Shown here one piece after another: positions 26,448 through 35,805 of a stretch of DNA of 64,000 nucleotides. The notes beneath the pieces were generated by a model that was given only the letters and a program-made list of their open reading frames with translations, had not been told where the DNA came from and made no database searches. Within the stretch, counting starts at the first letter, position 1; each line of letters begins with the position of its first letter. The DNA lies in NCBI GenBank assembly GCA_964583615.1, contig CAZOWM010000016.1, positions 1-64,000 on the forward strand. The letters are read 5' to 3'. Source of the stretch: CAZOWM01 sp964583615 (lineage in GTDB: Bacteria; Spirochaetota; B62-G9; DRHN01). The translations under genes and the position numbers were made by a program.

Positions 26448-26921
26448 TTATACACCCCTGTCACGTATTGCAGTTTTATCCCACTCTGTATAATCCCGCC
26501 TAAGCGGGTACACTCCTTCGGGCCAATCCTCAGAAAGCAGTAGACGCCGTAAATCAGGGTGTCCCCTGAACTCAACTCCCAGTATTTCGTGTATTTCTCT
26601 CTCTATCCAGTTTGCTCCCTTGAATACCGGTGCAAGAGAGTTAATCACAGGTTTTTCCCTTTTCAGTTTTACACGTAATGAGATGAGGAGGTTTATGTAC
26701 TCAATTGAAAAGTGATAGAGAATCTCGATATGCAACCGCGTATCAACACCGGAAGCGATATTGAACCGGGCTTTCAGATCTTTGAAGAGATAGGTTGCGC
26801 ATCTTTCGAGGGATTCTGGTTTGATTTCCACATACACTCTTTTTTCAGATTTGTCAAAGATATTTGTGATATCATCCTTGAATCTTTTCTTCAGATCATC
26901 GATTATCTCATTGCGTGTCAT
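26448..26921 (-). CDS. NuoC-like 30-kDa subunit of the hydrogenase
   Basis: 157 aa. The family signature is recognisable near the C-terminus: WIEREIHEILGVEFRGHPDL then RLLLSEDWPEGVYPLRRDY. It joins the large subunit to the membrane arm in complex I-related enzymes. The ATG at 26921 overlaps the stop of the small-subunit gene (ATGA), which is why it is chosen over an upstream in-frame ATG. It ends right at the start of the large-subunit gene. Confidence 0.9.
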   Translation of the reverse strand: MTRNEIIDDLKKRFKDDITNIFDKSEKRVYVEIKPESLERCATYLFKDLKARFNIASGVDTRLHIEILYHFSIEYINLLISLRVKLKREKPVINSLAPVFKGANWIEREIHEILGVEFRGHPDLRRLLLSEDWPEGVYPLRRDYTEWDKTAIRDRGV

Positions 26922-27343
26922 AGATTTCCCTTTATTTTCTCTATAAGTTTCACCGCTCCTGATATGATTGCTTCCGGTTTTGGGGGGCACCCCGGGATAT
27001 ATGCGTCAACAGGGACGATCTTATCAAGTGGAACAGGACAATTGTAACTGTAGATGAACATCCCCCTTGACAAAGAACATTCTCCGATCGCAACCACCAG
27101 ACAGGGTTTTGGAGCTTGCTCATAAAGTCTCTTAAGCCTGACAGCTGATTTTCTGTTGCATGAACCTGTAACCAGTATCACATCTGCATGTTTTATACTC
27201 GGGGCCAGAAGCATTCCGAACCGTTCAATATCGAAGCGTGGCGTAAGACAATCCAGTACCTCAATGTCACAGTTATTACAACTTCCAGTTGAGAAGTGAA
27301 ACACCCATGGTGATTTTAACAAAGCCCTTAATGTCAATTTCAT
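26918..27343 (-). CDS. NuoB-like [NiFe] hydrogenase small subunit
   Basis: 141 aa. The proximal [4Fe-4S] ligands are visible: STGSCNNCDIE, VTGSCNRKSA, and the PGCPPKPEAI loop, with another cysteine in GECSLSRGM. This short form has a single cluster, as in group 4 hydrogenases and NuoB. It passes electrons directly to the NiFe site. The start lies 1 base downstream of the membrane subunit stop. No signal peptide, in line with a cytoplasmic orientation. Confidence 0.9.
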   Translation of the reverse strand: MKLTLRALLKSPWVFHFSTGSCNNCDIEVLDCLTPRFDIERFGMLLAPSIKHADVILVTGSCNRKSAVRLKRLYEQAPKPCLVVAIGECSLSRGMFIYSYNCPVPLDKIVPVDAYIPGCPPKPEAIISGAVKLIEKIKGNL

Positions 27344-27344
27344 T

Positions 27345-28265
27345 TCACTTTCCTAAAACAGCTAATATCACTGCGATGACTGCTACACCTGTCACGGGAC
27401 CCCAGAAAAACCTCATTGCCTGATCGATTCGAAGACGTGGATTCGTATTCCGAATGAGCGTTATAACCAACAGAAGAATGATATACTTGATTGCACTGTA
27501 AAGAATATGTATTCCGTCAAAATTTAAGCCTCCAAGAAAGAGAATGATCAGGAAAAATGGCAGGGTGAACAAGAGCATATTCTTCATGAGCCGAAAAATC
27601 GCAAGTCCAGTTCCAGAATATTCTACCATTGGTCCCGCGATAATCTCTGTTTCGGCCTCTGGACTATCAAATGGAACGAGCCCCAGTTTTGCCTGAATGA
27701 CTGCAATACAGACAAAAAGAGCAAGTATCCCTGACGCATATGTGGCAAAAGCACCATTCTGTGCTTGATAACTAATGATATCCTCCAATCTCAGCGAAAA
27801 ACCGGATTTTATGATCGGAACCAGAATCGCGAGAATGAACGGCAGTTCATATCCGAGAAGGAGTTTTATTTCTCTCGATGCACCGACTCTTGAAAGCGGA
27901 TTTCCCGACGCAAACCCCCCAATCATAATGCTGATTGAAGGGATTGCCAGTAAGTAGAAGATAACGATTATGTCACCCAAGAAGCTGTTGGACATGTTGT
28001 TGTTGTTTACCCACAGAAGGGTTGATACAACAACAACACTGCTGAAGCCGATCAACGGTGCCACTAAAAACACTGTTTTTGACGCACCTTTCGGAATAAG
28101 GGTTTCCTTCCCCATTAATTTTAATATATCAAAAACCGGTTGGAAGAAGGGAGGACCTTTTCTGTACTGAATGCGCGCGGTGACTTTTCGATCTATCCAG
28201 CTCGCAATGAGTCCAATAATGGCTGTGAGGATAAAACCGTATACAATGAGATATATTACATACAT
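27345..28265 (-). CDS. NuoH/HycD-like membrane anchor subunit
   Basis: 306 aa with eight predicted helices. NuoH-type loops are visible: ASWIDRKVTARIQYRKGPPF near the N-terminus and VPFDSPEAETEIIAGPMVEY in the middle, the latter rich in the acidic residues of the quinone-cavity-like region. It links the hydrogenase module to the ion-translocating antiporter subunits. Those are encoded divergently at 33396-39204. It overlaps the HycB-like gene by one base. Confidence 0.9.
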   Translation of the reverse strand: MYVIYLIVYGFILTAIIGLIASWIDRKVTARIQYRKGPPFFQPVFDILKLMGKETLIPKGASKTVFLVAPLIGFSSVVVVSTLLWVNNNNMSNSFLGDIIVIFYLLAIPSISIMIGGFASGNPLSRVGASREIKLLLGYELPFILAILVPIIKSGFSLRLEDIISYQAQNGAFATYASGILALFVCIAVIQAKLGLVPFDSPEAETEIIAGPMVEYSGTGLAIFRLMKNMLLFTLPFFLIILFLGGLNFDGIHILYSAIKYIILLLVITLIRNTNPRLRIDQAMRFFWGPVTGVAVIAVILAVLGK

Positions 28266-28822
28266 TACGCTTTCTCTCTCTCCCAGTGAGCAGAATGGAC
28301 GATCAGGTTGTCCCCTACCAGAAATGTGTTTTTAGGAAGCTCGCCATTCCGAGATGTAAGGCTCAGAGCGCCATAAGGACAGGTCTTAATACAGAGCGGT
28401 TCATCTTTATTTTCTCTCCTGTCGAGGCAGAAATCGCAGTTGTGCACTATATAGGGAACAATTTCCGGATATATCGTTCCGTAAGGACACGCATGAGAAC
28501 AGGATCTGCAACTTATGCATCGCATATTGTGGCGAATGAGTAAATTGTCCTTTTCTTTTTGTTGCTCCAATGCGTCCACAGGACAGGCGTTTACACAATG
28601 AGGTTCTTTGCACTTTCTGCATACGAGATAATACGTTGCGAGTTCAATAACGGAAATAATGCCGTTATTATTCGGATGGTAGAAGTAGCTGCATTGAACC
28701 ACACACTGTTTGCATTCACCTGTAGCACATTGATCGAGATCGATAAAGAGTCGCACCTTCTCACCCTTGTCTGATTGCAGATTGAATCGTCTCTGATGAA
28801 TCTGTTCTGCGCTCGTGCTCAT
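28265..28822 (-). CDS. HycB/CooF-like polyferredoxin subunit
   Basis: 185 aa with about sixteen cysteines in four groups: CATGECKQCVVQC, CRKCKEPHCVNACP, CISCRSCSHACP and CDFCLDRRE...CIKTCP. That is enough for up to four [4Fe-4S] clusters. It resembles the electron-transfer proteins of formate hydrogenlyase (HycB) and carbon monoxide dehydrogenase (CooF). It could connect the HydBG-like module or a ferredoxin to the hydrogenase. The start overlaps nothing and follows the HydG-like gene by 22 bases. Confidence 0.85.
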   Translation of the reverse strand: MSTSAEQIHQRRFNLQSDKGEKVRLFIDLDQCATGECKQCVVQCSYFYHPNNNGIISVIELATYYLVCRKCKEPHCVNACPVDALEQQKEKDNLLIRHNMRCISCRSCSHACPYGTIYPEIVPYIVHNCDFCLDRRENKDEPLCIKTCPYGALSLTSRNGELPKNTFLVGDNLIVHSAHWEREKA

Positions 28823-28844
28823 AAAATCCTCAATCTTTTATTTT

Positions 28845-29666
28845 TTATTCCCATATATCATGAAAATTCTTAATTTTTTCGTATTGAAAAACCGGTCCGT
28901 CTTTGCACACGTAATACGGTCCAATCCTGCAGTGTCCGCATTTTCCGATACCACAGGACATGTTTTTCTCCATCGAGAGATAGATATTTGTTGTTTTAAA
29001 TCCCATATCAAGAAGCTTTGAGGTTGCAAACTTCATCATTATTGGTGGCCCGCATACAACAGCGATGCCGATTTTAAATTCCATCTTGACATCATCGAGT
29101 ATTGTGGTGACAAGTCCAACCTTTCCTTTCCAAGCGACATTTCCTTCGTCAACAGTAAGAACGACATTTATATCGTCCCTTTTTGACCATTCTACTGTTT
29201 CCTCTTTATAGAGAAAATCATTTGGCGTTTTACACCCGCCTCTGAAAAAGAGGCTCTTAAAATCCCCCGAATGTTCAAAGAATTCATACATCAGACTTCT
29301 GATCGGTGCAAATCCACACCCTCCGCCCACGACGAGTACTTCTTTTCCAAAAAATGATTCCAAAGGATACCCATTTCCAAAAGGTCCCCTCAGGCCAACC
29401 GTATCACCTTTTTTCAGCACATGAGCTTTCTCAGTTACTTTGCCCACTCTCATGATTGTTACTTCTATCATATCTTTTATCGCGGGACGCGATGACGGAG
29501 TAAATGGAGCTTCTCCCACACCAGGCACTGTTAGTTCGATAAACTGTCCTGTTTTGAAATTTATTTCTTCTTTTGGTTTGAGTTTCAGTGTTTTTATTGT
29601 TGGGGTTTCTGTTATAACATCCAGCACTTCAGTTTCTACGGGTCTATACGGGTTGTTTTTGGGCAT
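28845..29666 (-). CDS. HydG-like FAD/NAD(P)-binding reductase subunit with [2Fe-2S] cluster
   Basis: 273 aa of the ferredoxin-NADP reductase/PyrK/AsrB superfamily. An FAD-binding beta barrel (TGQFIELTVPG) is followed by an NAD(P)-binding domain (VGGGCGFAPIRSLMYEF) and a C-terminal [2Fe-2S] motif, CGIGKCGHCRIGPYYVC. It would exchange hydride with NAD(P)H and pass electrons to the HydB-like protein. Such HydBG pairs belong to soluble sulfhydrogenases (group 3b). Finding them at the head of a group 4 membrane hydrogenase operon is unusual. It overlaps the upstream gene by 23 bases. Confidence 0.88.
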   Translation of the reverse strand: MPKNNPYRPVETEVLDVITETPTIKTLKLKPKEEINFKTGQFIELTVPGVGEAPFTPSSRPAIKDMIEVTIMRVGKVTEKAHVLKKGDTVGLRGPFGNGYPLESFFGKEVLVVGGGCGFAPIRSLMYEFFEHSGDFKSLFFRGGCKTPNDFLYKEETVEWSKRDDINVVLTVDEGNVAWKGKVGLVTTILDDVKMEFKIGIAVVCGPPIMMKFATSKLLDMGFKTTNIYLSMEKNMSCGIGKCGHCRIGPYYVCKDGPVFQYEKIKNFHDIWE

Positions 29667-30717
29667 CTTTTACCAGCCTCTGTAATACTTCTCTTATGTC
29701 TATTTTTGCCGGACATGCTGATATACAGCGTCCACATCCTGTACATGCATAGATCCCAGCGAGTTGGGGAAAAAAATCAAACTTCTTTTCAAATCTGTTT
29801 CTCAGCCTCATCCACAACAGCTCTCGTGGATTCACACCAGCTGCTACTTTTGCAAAATCTTTTATCATACATGAATCCCATACGCGAAGACGCTCCATTC
29901 TTTTTTCACTCATCTGGTCATAGAGCAGAAAACAATGACAGGTAGGACATATGGTATTGCAGGCTCCGCATTCCACACATGTTTGTGCTTCGTCTTTCCA
30001 GATATTCGACTCATAATTTTCCCGTATTATTCCATTAAACTGGTCTTGGAGAGGGATGCCGTGCTCCTTTATGTTTTTTTTCACCGCATCTGTTACTTTT
30101 TTTCGAAGTGCGTCTCTTTCTGCGATTGTCTTCTCCATTGGATCACTGAAGAGCTGAGAATTATTATTTATCAGTACTTTCCCTTTTTCCGAACCATCTT
30201 CAACAATGAAACCTCCTGTAACCTGAGAGAGATTCAGATCGAAATTATTTTCCGGATATGGTTTTTCGTTTAAAGCGAGACAAAAACAGGTATCGATTGC
30301 ACACGTGCAATCCGCAGAGATGATGAGGTTGTTCTCTCTCTCTCGTACATAAAAGGGATCTTCAAACTCGCCTTCCTTAAACACAAAATCCTGCACCTGA
30401 AAACCCTTAAGATCGCAGGATTTGGCACCTACAATACAAAATGGTTTTGGATTTCTGCGTGGAATATCCGTCTTGAAACCTTCAGCAACACACTCTCTCG
30501 CCCGGGTGTAGAATAGTTTCAGCGGTTCAAAGGCCCGCACTTCACCGACGACGATCGTGTCTTGATCCGGAGTTTGATTTTTCTCGATGATATTCATTGG
30601 GGGAGAATATTTTGTATAAAAAAGAGTTTGCTCTTTTTTCACCGGAACAAATATTTCGTACTGGTCATGAATATTTTCTAATAGATTCAAAAGATTGTTG
30701 TTTGTGATGAATAGCAT
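29644..30717 (-). CDS. HydB/AsrA-like 4Fe-4S electron-transfer subunit
   Basis: 357 aa from the ATG at 30717. Members of this family begin with a short helix before an EIFVPVKK-like strand, as here; an upstream TTG at 30756 has no ribosome site. The C-terminal half holds two [4Fe-4S] motifs, CVECGACNTICPTCHC and CTGCGRCISACP. It is the partner of the HydG-like reductase in sulfhydrogenase and anaerobic sulfite reductase. First gene of the hydrogenase operon. Its 256-bp upstream region, which must hold the promoter, ends at the left terminus of an insertion sequence. Confidence 0.85.
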   Translation of the reverse strand: MLFITNNNLLNLLENIHDQYEIFVPVKKEQTLFYTKYSPPMNIIEKNQTPDQDTIVVGEVRAFEPLKLFYTRARECVAEGFKTDIPRRNPKPFCIVGAKSCDLKGFQVQDFVFKEGEFEDPFYVRERENNLIISADCTCAIDTCFCLALNEKPYPENNFDLNLSQVTGGFIVEDGSEKGKVLINNNSQLFSDPMEKTIAERDALRKKVTDAVKKNIKEHGIPLQDQFNGIIRENYESNIWKDEAQTCVECGACNTICPTCHCFLLYDQMSEKRMERLRVWDSCMIKDFAKVAAGVNPRELLWMRLRNRFEKKFDFFPQLAGIYACTGCGRCISACPAKIDIREVLQRLVKDAQKQPV

Positions 30718-30973
30718 TTCATCGTCCAGTTGTGTATGATTATTTTCCGGTCTCAAAATTGAATAACAAAGAACTTATTTCACAAAGTATCAGGCTGAAG
30801 TACAAGTATCTGTTTCTTATGAAGCAATAGCTATAGGTGCACTTTATTATTCATTCTAGAATAAACAAAGATGCATGATGAATGGAGCCACACGTCTGGA
30901 AGATATATGATTGAAGTGAGTTTTCTTTAAATTATCCTCCGGCAGGCACATTCTAGCCTATTTGAGAAATACG

Positions 30974-31014
30974 TGTCAAGTATTTTTTTATTTTTATCAC
31001 CGATTTTCGCACCG
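30974..31014 (+). repeat. Left terminal inverted repeat of the IS
   Basis: Starts TGTCAAGTATTTTTTTA and ends CCGATTTTCGCACCG. It pairs with the right end at 33056-33092. The two matching blocks (outer 8 bases and inner 15 with one mismatch) are separated by a variable AT-rich stretch. Confidence 0.75.
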
Positions 31015-31305
31015 CCACAGAAATTAGTCAACCCCGGTGAGGTGTTTGGCTTTTGTGAAGGTTTTATGCCTATTTAAGGCTTATCTCCCGTTATTTATGT
31101 TATATAAACTGACGGTAGAATATCCAGCCTGCTTAGTTTAAACCGTAACCGCCCCTCGAACATCCAGGATATTCCGAAATACAGGGCAAAATCAGGCTGA
31201 CTTTCGGTTCATTTACGCCTTTTTCATCCATTCGAGCATGCAGACCATATGTTTTAACTATAAATATATTGACATTATAAACGTCAATATGTACAATAAC
31301 CGACG

Positions 31306-33024
31306 ATGCGAGATCATACGTTCTTTACCCGACCCGCACTCGGCTGGCAGCGTCGCTATGAAGCCCTCTGCGCCTCCTTCGTTGAAAAATTACCGGCGAA
31401 AGAGGTGGCGAAACGTTTCGGCTATTCAGAGGAGTATGTTCGCCTGCTCCGACATCTGTTTGTGTATGAAAAACTCGATTTCACTGATCCGGTGTCGGAG
31501 GGCAAGGCTGCCCGAAGAGCAGTCACCACCGAAATCCGCAAAAAGATCCGTGCTTTCAGGGAACAGCAGTTCTCCGCCTCCGAGATCTCCCGATTGCTTT
31601 CAGAGGAGGGGTTGAAAATATCGGTGAGAACGGTGGAGAGGGTATTGGCCGAGGAGGGGTTTGGGAGACTGCCCCGTAGAACCAGAGTACAACGCGGTCG
31701 AACGCTCAAGGGCGCAGAGATCCCGGAACGCTCCGAGAGGCTGCTCTTAGAAGAATTGGATGGGAGGCAACTCAGCTGTTCAGCAGCTGGGGCTTTTTTG
31801 TTCACCCCCTTTCTTGCGCAACTGGATATCGACAGGGTCGTGCAGGAGGCAGCTCTTCCCGGAAGCAATATGATACCGGCAATCAGTTACCTGCACTCTT
31901 TTCTCGCTCTCAAGCTACTGGGCACCGAGCGCTACGATCATGCGGGGGACCACGGCTTTGATCTTGGGCTTGGATTGTTCGCCGGCTTGAATGTGCTTCC
32001 CAAGTGCACCGCGATGTCCACCTACTCCTACTCCTTGGACGAAATACAGCTATTGCAGCTTCAACAGGCATTCATCCGTCAGGCATCGAGGCTCGGGTTG
32101 TACGAGGACAACATCATCAACCTTGATTTTCACACTGTCCCCCACTTTGGAGAGGAATCGGTGCTGGAGGATCACTGGGCTGGGGCGCGCGGAAGGAGGA
32201 TGAAAGGTGCTCTCACTCTCTTTGCCCAGGATGCAGCCACCAAGCTCATTCTCTACGGTGCTGCCGATATTCTGCGAGAAGAGGCAAACGACCAGGTCTT
32301 GAGTTTCCTTTCGTTCTGGAACAGCGTGCATCGAGGCATGAAGCCCATGCTCATCTTTGATTCGCGCTTCACCACCTATCCAATACTCTCTGAGCTCAGC
32401 TCTTCGGGAGTCACGTTTATCACCCTGCGCCGAAGAGGAAAGAACCTCTTGGATCAAGCTGAGCGGCTCACCGGATGGAAAAAGATTCATCTGGAGAACA
32501 CCAAACGAAGGTACCCAAACCCACAGGTCCACGAATCCACGATTCGGTTACGAGGCTATGAGGGGGAGCTTCGACAGATCATCGTTCGAGGGAATGGCCG
32601 GGAGAAGCCAAGCTTCATCATCACCAACGACTTTGTCAGCGACACCGAAGAGGTCGCTGGATGCTACGGCAGAAGATGGCGTATTGAGAACGGGATTTCG
32701 GAGGCGGTGAAGTTCTTCAATCTCAACTGCCTCGCTTCACCCATTCCGGTGAAAGTGCATTTCGATGTGACGATGACCATGATCGCAGACACCCTCTACT
32801 CAATGCTCGCCCAGAAGCTAAGAGGTTTTAAGAACTGCGATGCCCCCAAGCTTTACCGCCATTTCGTTCGAGGCAAAGGGATGATTTCTGTAGATGGACG
32901 AGATATCACGGTGGTCTATCCACGACAAGCGCACAATACGATTCTGCGTGCGGTGCCTTGGCCGGAAATGCCTGACAACATACCAAGCCTTCCAGGAGCA
33001 CGGCTTCACCTTCGGTTTCAGTGA
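31306..33024 (+). CDS. DDE transposase, IS4/IS1634 superfamily
   Basis: 572 aa, intact. Helix-turn-helix-like regions lie at about 28-50 and 88-117. The DDE triad is readable: D274 in INLDFHTVPH, D352 in MLIFDSRFTT and E461 in the Y-R-E-K motif YGRRWRIENGISEAVK. Strong Y-(2)-R-(3)-E-(6)-like spacing places it in the IS4 superfamily, probably near IS1634. It would cut and paste the 2.1-kb element. Its base composition is richer in GC than the genes on either side, consistent with arrival after that block was formed. Confidence 0.9.
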   Translation: MRDHTFFTRPALGWQRRYEALCASFVEKLPAKEVAKRFGYSEEYVRLLRHLFVYEKLDFTDPVSEGKAARRAVTTEIRKKIRAFREQQFSASEISRLLSEEGLKISVRTVERVLAEEGFGRLPRRTRVQRGRTLKGAEIPERSERLLLEELDGRQLSCSAAGAFLFTPFLAQLDIDRVVQEAALPGSNMIPAISYLHSFLALKLLGTERYDHAGDHGFDLGLGLFAGLNVLPKCTAMSTYSYSLDEIQLLQLQQAFIRQASRLGLYEDNIINLDFHTVPHFGEESVLEDHWAGARGRRMKGALTLFAQDAATKLILYGAADILREEANDQVLSFLSFWNSVHRGMKPMLIFDSRFTTYPILSELSSSGVTFITLRRRGKNLLDQAERLTGWKKIHLENTKRRYPNPQVHESTIRLRGYEGELRQIIVRGNGREKPSFIITNDFVSDTEEVAGCYGRRWRIENGISEAVKFFNLNCLASPIPVKVHFDVTMTMIADTLYSMLAQKLRGFKNCDAPKLYRHFVRGKGMISVDGRDITVVYPRQAHNTILRAVPWPEMPDNIPSLPGARLHLRFQ

Positions 33025-33055
33025 AGTCTGTGTTATATTTAGGTGACGCTTAAAA

Positions 33056-33092
33056 CGCTGCGAAAATCGGAGTTTATTAAAAAAACTTGACA
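33056..33092 (-). repeat. Right terminal inverted repeat of the IS
   Basis: Read on the minus strand it begins TGTCAAGTTTTTTTAATAAA and ends CCGATTTTCGCAGCG. It matches the left end in its outer and inner blocks. It starts 31 bases after the transposase stop. Confidence 0.75.
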
Positions 33093-33172
33093 AGGATGAC
33101 TTAATTATGTACAATGCCACCCACATAAGATTATTCATCTTTGACTACAGAGACCAACTTCATTGTTTTGTG

Positions 33173-33278
33173 TAGAGTTGGGAAAATGTTTTCAAAACAA
33201 ACGTTAATAGCAACAGTCATTTGCTTCTATTGAAAAAACCGCCCTGTTTAACTGCCTCTAATTAATTCCCCAACTCTA
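33173..33278. repeat. Short inverted repeat in the Mrp upstream region
   Basis: TAGAGTTGGG at 33173-33182 is matched by CCCAACTCTA at 33269-33278, a perfect 10-base inverted repeat enclosing 86 bases with no reading frame. It could be a MITE-like remnant or an operator pair. The rest of the gap (33093-33395) is AT-rich. No gene is seen in it, and it must contain the Mrp operon promoter. Confidence 0.4.
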
Positions 33279-33395
33279 TGCAGGAAATGCTGATTTTACA
33301 AATTTTCGCATCAAGAGTGTATGCTAACTGCTAACTATTTTCTACTCAAAAGTTTAAGGATCTTTCTCTAAATTTTTTGTACAAAAGGTACTTCC

Positions 33396-35240
33396 ATGGT
33401 TGGATTACAGTATACTATTGTTATTCCCATTGCCGCTGGTGTTGCTCTTTTTCTCTTTCCTGAAAAAATTAAAACAATAAAGGGAATCGTCTCAGTTCTC
33501 GTTTCCTGTATTGTGCTCTATTTCTCATATAAAATTTTTACATCTTCCTCAGAGATCGTGTCACAAGCCCTGTTTCCCGGATTGATTGGGATGGGGGAGG
33601 TGATGAAAAGCGTTTTGCTTTTCAATATCGATAATTTAAGCAAAACCATTGTGCTCTTCATCGGTTTTTTTGGTTTTCTTTTCTCACTCTACTCCCTCTC
33701 GTATGTAACGAAAGAGAAAAAGCTCACACACTACTATCCGCTTTTTCTTATAACTCTGGGTTCTGCGTGCGGAGCGGTTCTTGCAGATCACTTTTTGCTT
33801 TTTCTCACCTTTTGGGGGGTATTAGGGCTTACACTCTATAAGTTGATGAGGGGGTATGATGAAAAAAGCTCCGCAGCTGCAAAAAAAACCTTTATTCTCA
33901 TAGGTGCTTCAGACTCTGTTATGATATTCGGGGTGGGACTCTTGTGGAGACTCACAGATACAATGCGCATTTCTGCGATAAATGTTGGAACAACAGAAAC
34001 ACTCGGTGTGATCGCATTTATAGCTCTCTTCATTGGTTCAATTACAAAAGCAGGCGCGTTCCCTCTCCATTCATGGGTTCCAGACTACGTTGAAAATGCC
34101 CCTGCTTCTACATCTGCATTTCTCCCGGCGTCGCTCGATAAGCTGTTGGGGATTTATTTTCTCGCACGCATCTGCATGAATCTGTTTATTCTCAATCCAT
34201 GGCTCAGGTTGACATTACTGATCATCGGAGGTATTACCACGATCACCGCGGTTTTTATGGCATTGATTCAGCATAATTATAAAAAGCTGCTGGGATATCA
34301 TGCGGTTTCCCAGGTAGGCTACATGGTGACGGGATTCGGGCTTGGAACACCGATCGGCATTGCAGGTGGTCTTTTTCACATGCTCAATAATGCTCTTTAC
34401 AAAAGCGGTTTGTTCTTAACTGCAGGAAGTGTGGAAAAGAGAACCGGAAGAGAAGAACTCGAGGAGCTGGGGGGATTATCGGGGGCAATGCCGGTAACTT
34501 TTTTTAGTGCTCTCATTTTTGCCCTCTCGATCTCTGGAGTTCCTCCCTTTAATGGTTTTGCATCGAAATGGATCATTTATCAAGGGATTATTGATTTTGG
34601 TAAAATATCGGGACCGGCCAACGAGGTGTGGATCATTTGGCTTATTCTGGCGGTGTTCGGGTCAGCGCTTACTCTTGCGAGTTTCATAAAATTTATTTCA
34701 GGTATATATCTGGGGAGAATGAAGAAGGGACTCAAGGCTACCCGTGAAGTAAGCATACTCATGTGGCTGCCAGAAATTATTATTGCCTTGATTTGCATTG
34801 GGATCGGTGTTTTTTCAACACGTTTTGTCGTGCCGAATCTCATTATACCTGTTACTGGGGAATTTCAGTACGGAGGAATATGGGGATCAGCGACCATTAC
34901 TGGACTCGTTCTTGTATCGCTTGTACTCGGATTTATCATTTACCTTTTGGGAAACCTGAAGAAAATCAGAACAGTTGAAGGATTTATGGGAGGTGAGACG
35001 GTACAAGAGGAAATAGACTATTCCGCAACCGATTTTTATAAAACAATAAGCAGCTTCAGGCTTTTCTCTTTTTTCTATAGAAAAGCTGAAGAAAAACGCT
35101 TTGATATTTATGACAACACAAAAGGTCTCATCCTCAATCTTAACTCTCTATTCAGCAAAGCCCATGCAGGCCTTCTCCCGCTTTACGCTCTGTGGGTTAT
35201 TTTGGGCCTTATAGTTATCGCTTTTGTGCTCAGTGTTTAG
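33396..35240 (+). CDS. mrpA: MrpA/NuoL-like antiporter subunit (N-terminal part of MrpA)
   Basis: 614 aa, polytopic, about 14-16 helices. Antiporter-family landmarks are LFLTFWGVLGLTLYKLM, the GSITKAGAFPLHSWVPDYVE region with the conserved lysine, and KKLLGYHAVSQVGYMVTG. Unlike full-length MrpA the C-terminal DUF4040/MbhE part is a separate gene (35272-35796), as in Mbh-type complexes. It should move Na+ or H+ across the membrane. AAAGGT precedes the ATG. First gene of an eight-gene operon, divergent from the hydrogenase operon. Confidence 0.88.
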   Translation: MVGLQYTIVIPIAAGVALFLFPEKIKTIKGIVSVLVSCIVLYFSYKIFTSSSEIVSQALFPGLIGMGEVMKSVLLFNIDNLSKTIVLFIGFFGFLFSLYSLSYVTKEKKLTHYYPLFLITLGSACGAVLADHFLLFLTFWGVLGLTLYKLMRGYDEKSSAAAKKTFILIGASDSVMIFGVGLLWRLTDTMRISAINVGTTETLGVIAFIALFIGSITKAGAFPLHSWVPDYVENAPASTSAFLPASLDKLLGIYFLARICMNLFILNPWLRLTLLIIGGITTITAVFMALIQHNYKKLLGYHAVSQVGYMVTGFGLGTPIGIAGGLFHMLNNALYKSGLFLTAGSVEKRTGREELEELGGLSGAMPVTFFSALIFALSISGVPPFNGFASKWIIYQGIIDFGKISGPANEVWIIWLILAVFGSALTLASFIKFISGIYLGRMKKGLKATREVSILMWLPEIIIALICIGIGVFSTRFVVPNLIIPVTGEFQYGGIWGSATITGLVLVSLVLGFIIYLLGNLKKIRTVEGFMGGETVQEEIDYSATDFYKTISSFRLFSFFYRKAEEKRFDIYDNTKGLILNLNSLFSKAHAGLLPLYALWVILGLIVIAFVLSV

Positions 35241-35271
35241 CCGAGTTTGAGTTCTATAAGGGGTTTATAAT

Positions 35272-35796
35272 ATGGAATTACTCATCATTGTTATGCTGGT
35301 ATTAATGATTGGTGGTGCAATTTTTTCTCTTGAAGCAAGAGACCTTCTTTCCGCTGTGATTGCATACGGCATCGTCGGCTTCGGGCTCGTCATATGTTTT
35401 CTCTTTCTTGGAGCGCCTGATCTTGCACTCGTACAAATTGTGGTAGAAACGATAACGCTTATCATCATGATCACAGTCATTCTGAACAGCACGAGAGAAG
35501 AAGTAAAAAAAGGATGGAAAAAAACCACGGCATATGCCGTTCTTGCGTTTGTATTTATCGGCTTTTTTCTATACTTTTTCAATCGGGCAACAGATACGCT
35601 CACTGTTTTCGGCGACCATGCCATGAGAATGTCCAAGGCGTATTTACAGCCCGGTGCTGCTGAGACTGGCAGTGCGAACCTTGTGACAGGGGTCATATTC
35701 GATTATAGGGGGTATGATACTCTTGGAGAGGCGACCATTCTCTTTACTGCAGTCATCGGTGTGTTAACAGTATTAAGATTAAAAGGGAGGAAATAA
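35272..35796 (+). CDS. DUF4040-MbhE-like subunit (C-terminal part of MrpA)
   Basis: 174 aa. Residues 1-75 have the DUF4040 pattern (AVIAYGIVGFGLVICFLFLG, APDLALVQIVVETITL). The rest carries the MbhE/MrpA C-terminal element TGVIFDYRGYDTLGEATILF. Together they match the end of MrpA, here split off as its own protein, or MbhD plus MbhE of archaeal membrane hydrogenases joined in one chain. About five helices. It would complete the MrpA half-channel. Confidence 0.85.
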   Translation: MELLIIVMLVLMIGGAIFSLEARDLLSAVIAYGIVGFGLVICFLFLGAPDLALVQIVVETITLIIMITVILNSTREEVKKGWKKTTAYAVLAFVFIGFFLYFFNRATDTLTVFGDHAMRMSKAYLQPGAAETGSANLVTGVIFDYRGYDTLGEATILFTAVIGVLTVLRLKGRK

Positions 35797-35805
35797 CAAA
35801 GGATA

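Larger units (their letters stand above)
30974..33092 (+). mobile_element. Insertion sequence with IS4/IS1634-superfamily transposase
   Basis: An element of about 2.12 kb bounded by imperfect inverted repeats of about 40 bases. Both ends begin TGTCAAG, continue with a T-rich tract, and share CCGATTTTCGCA followed by CCG or GCG. It carries one transposase gene. The GC content is higher than that of the flanking hydrogenase and Mrp genes. No clear target duplication is seen, so the exact ends are provisional. It lies between the divergent hydrogenase and Mrp operons. Confidence 0.8.

Noticed and set aside
30960..33110. Target-site duplication flanking the insertion sequence
   Set aside because: Bases outside the TGTCAAG ends (AAATACG on the left, AGGATGA on the right) do not match; no direct repeat could be supported.
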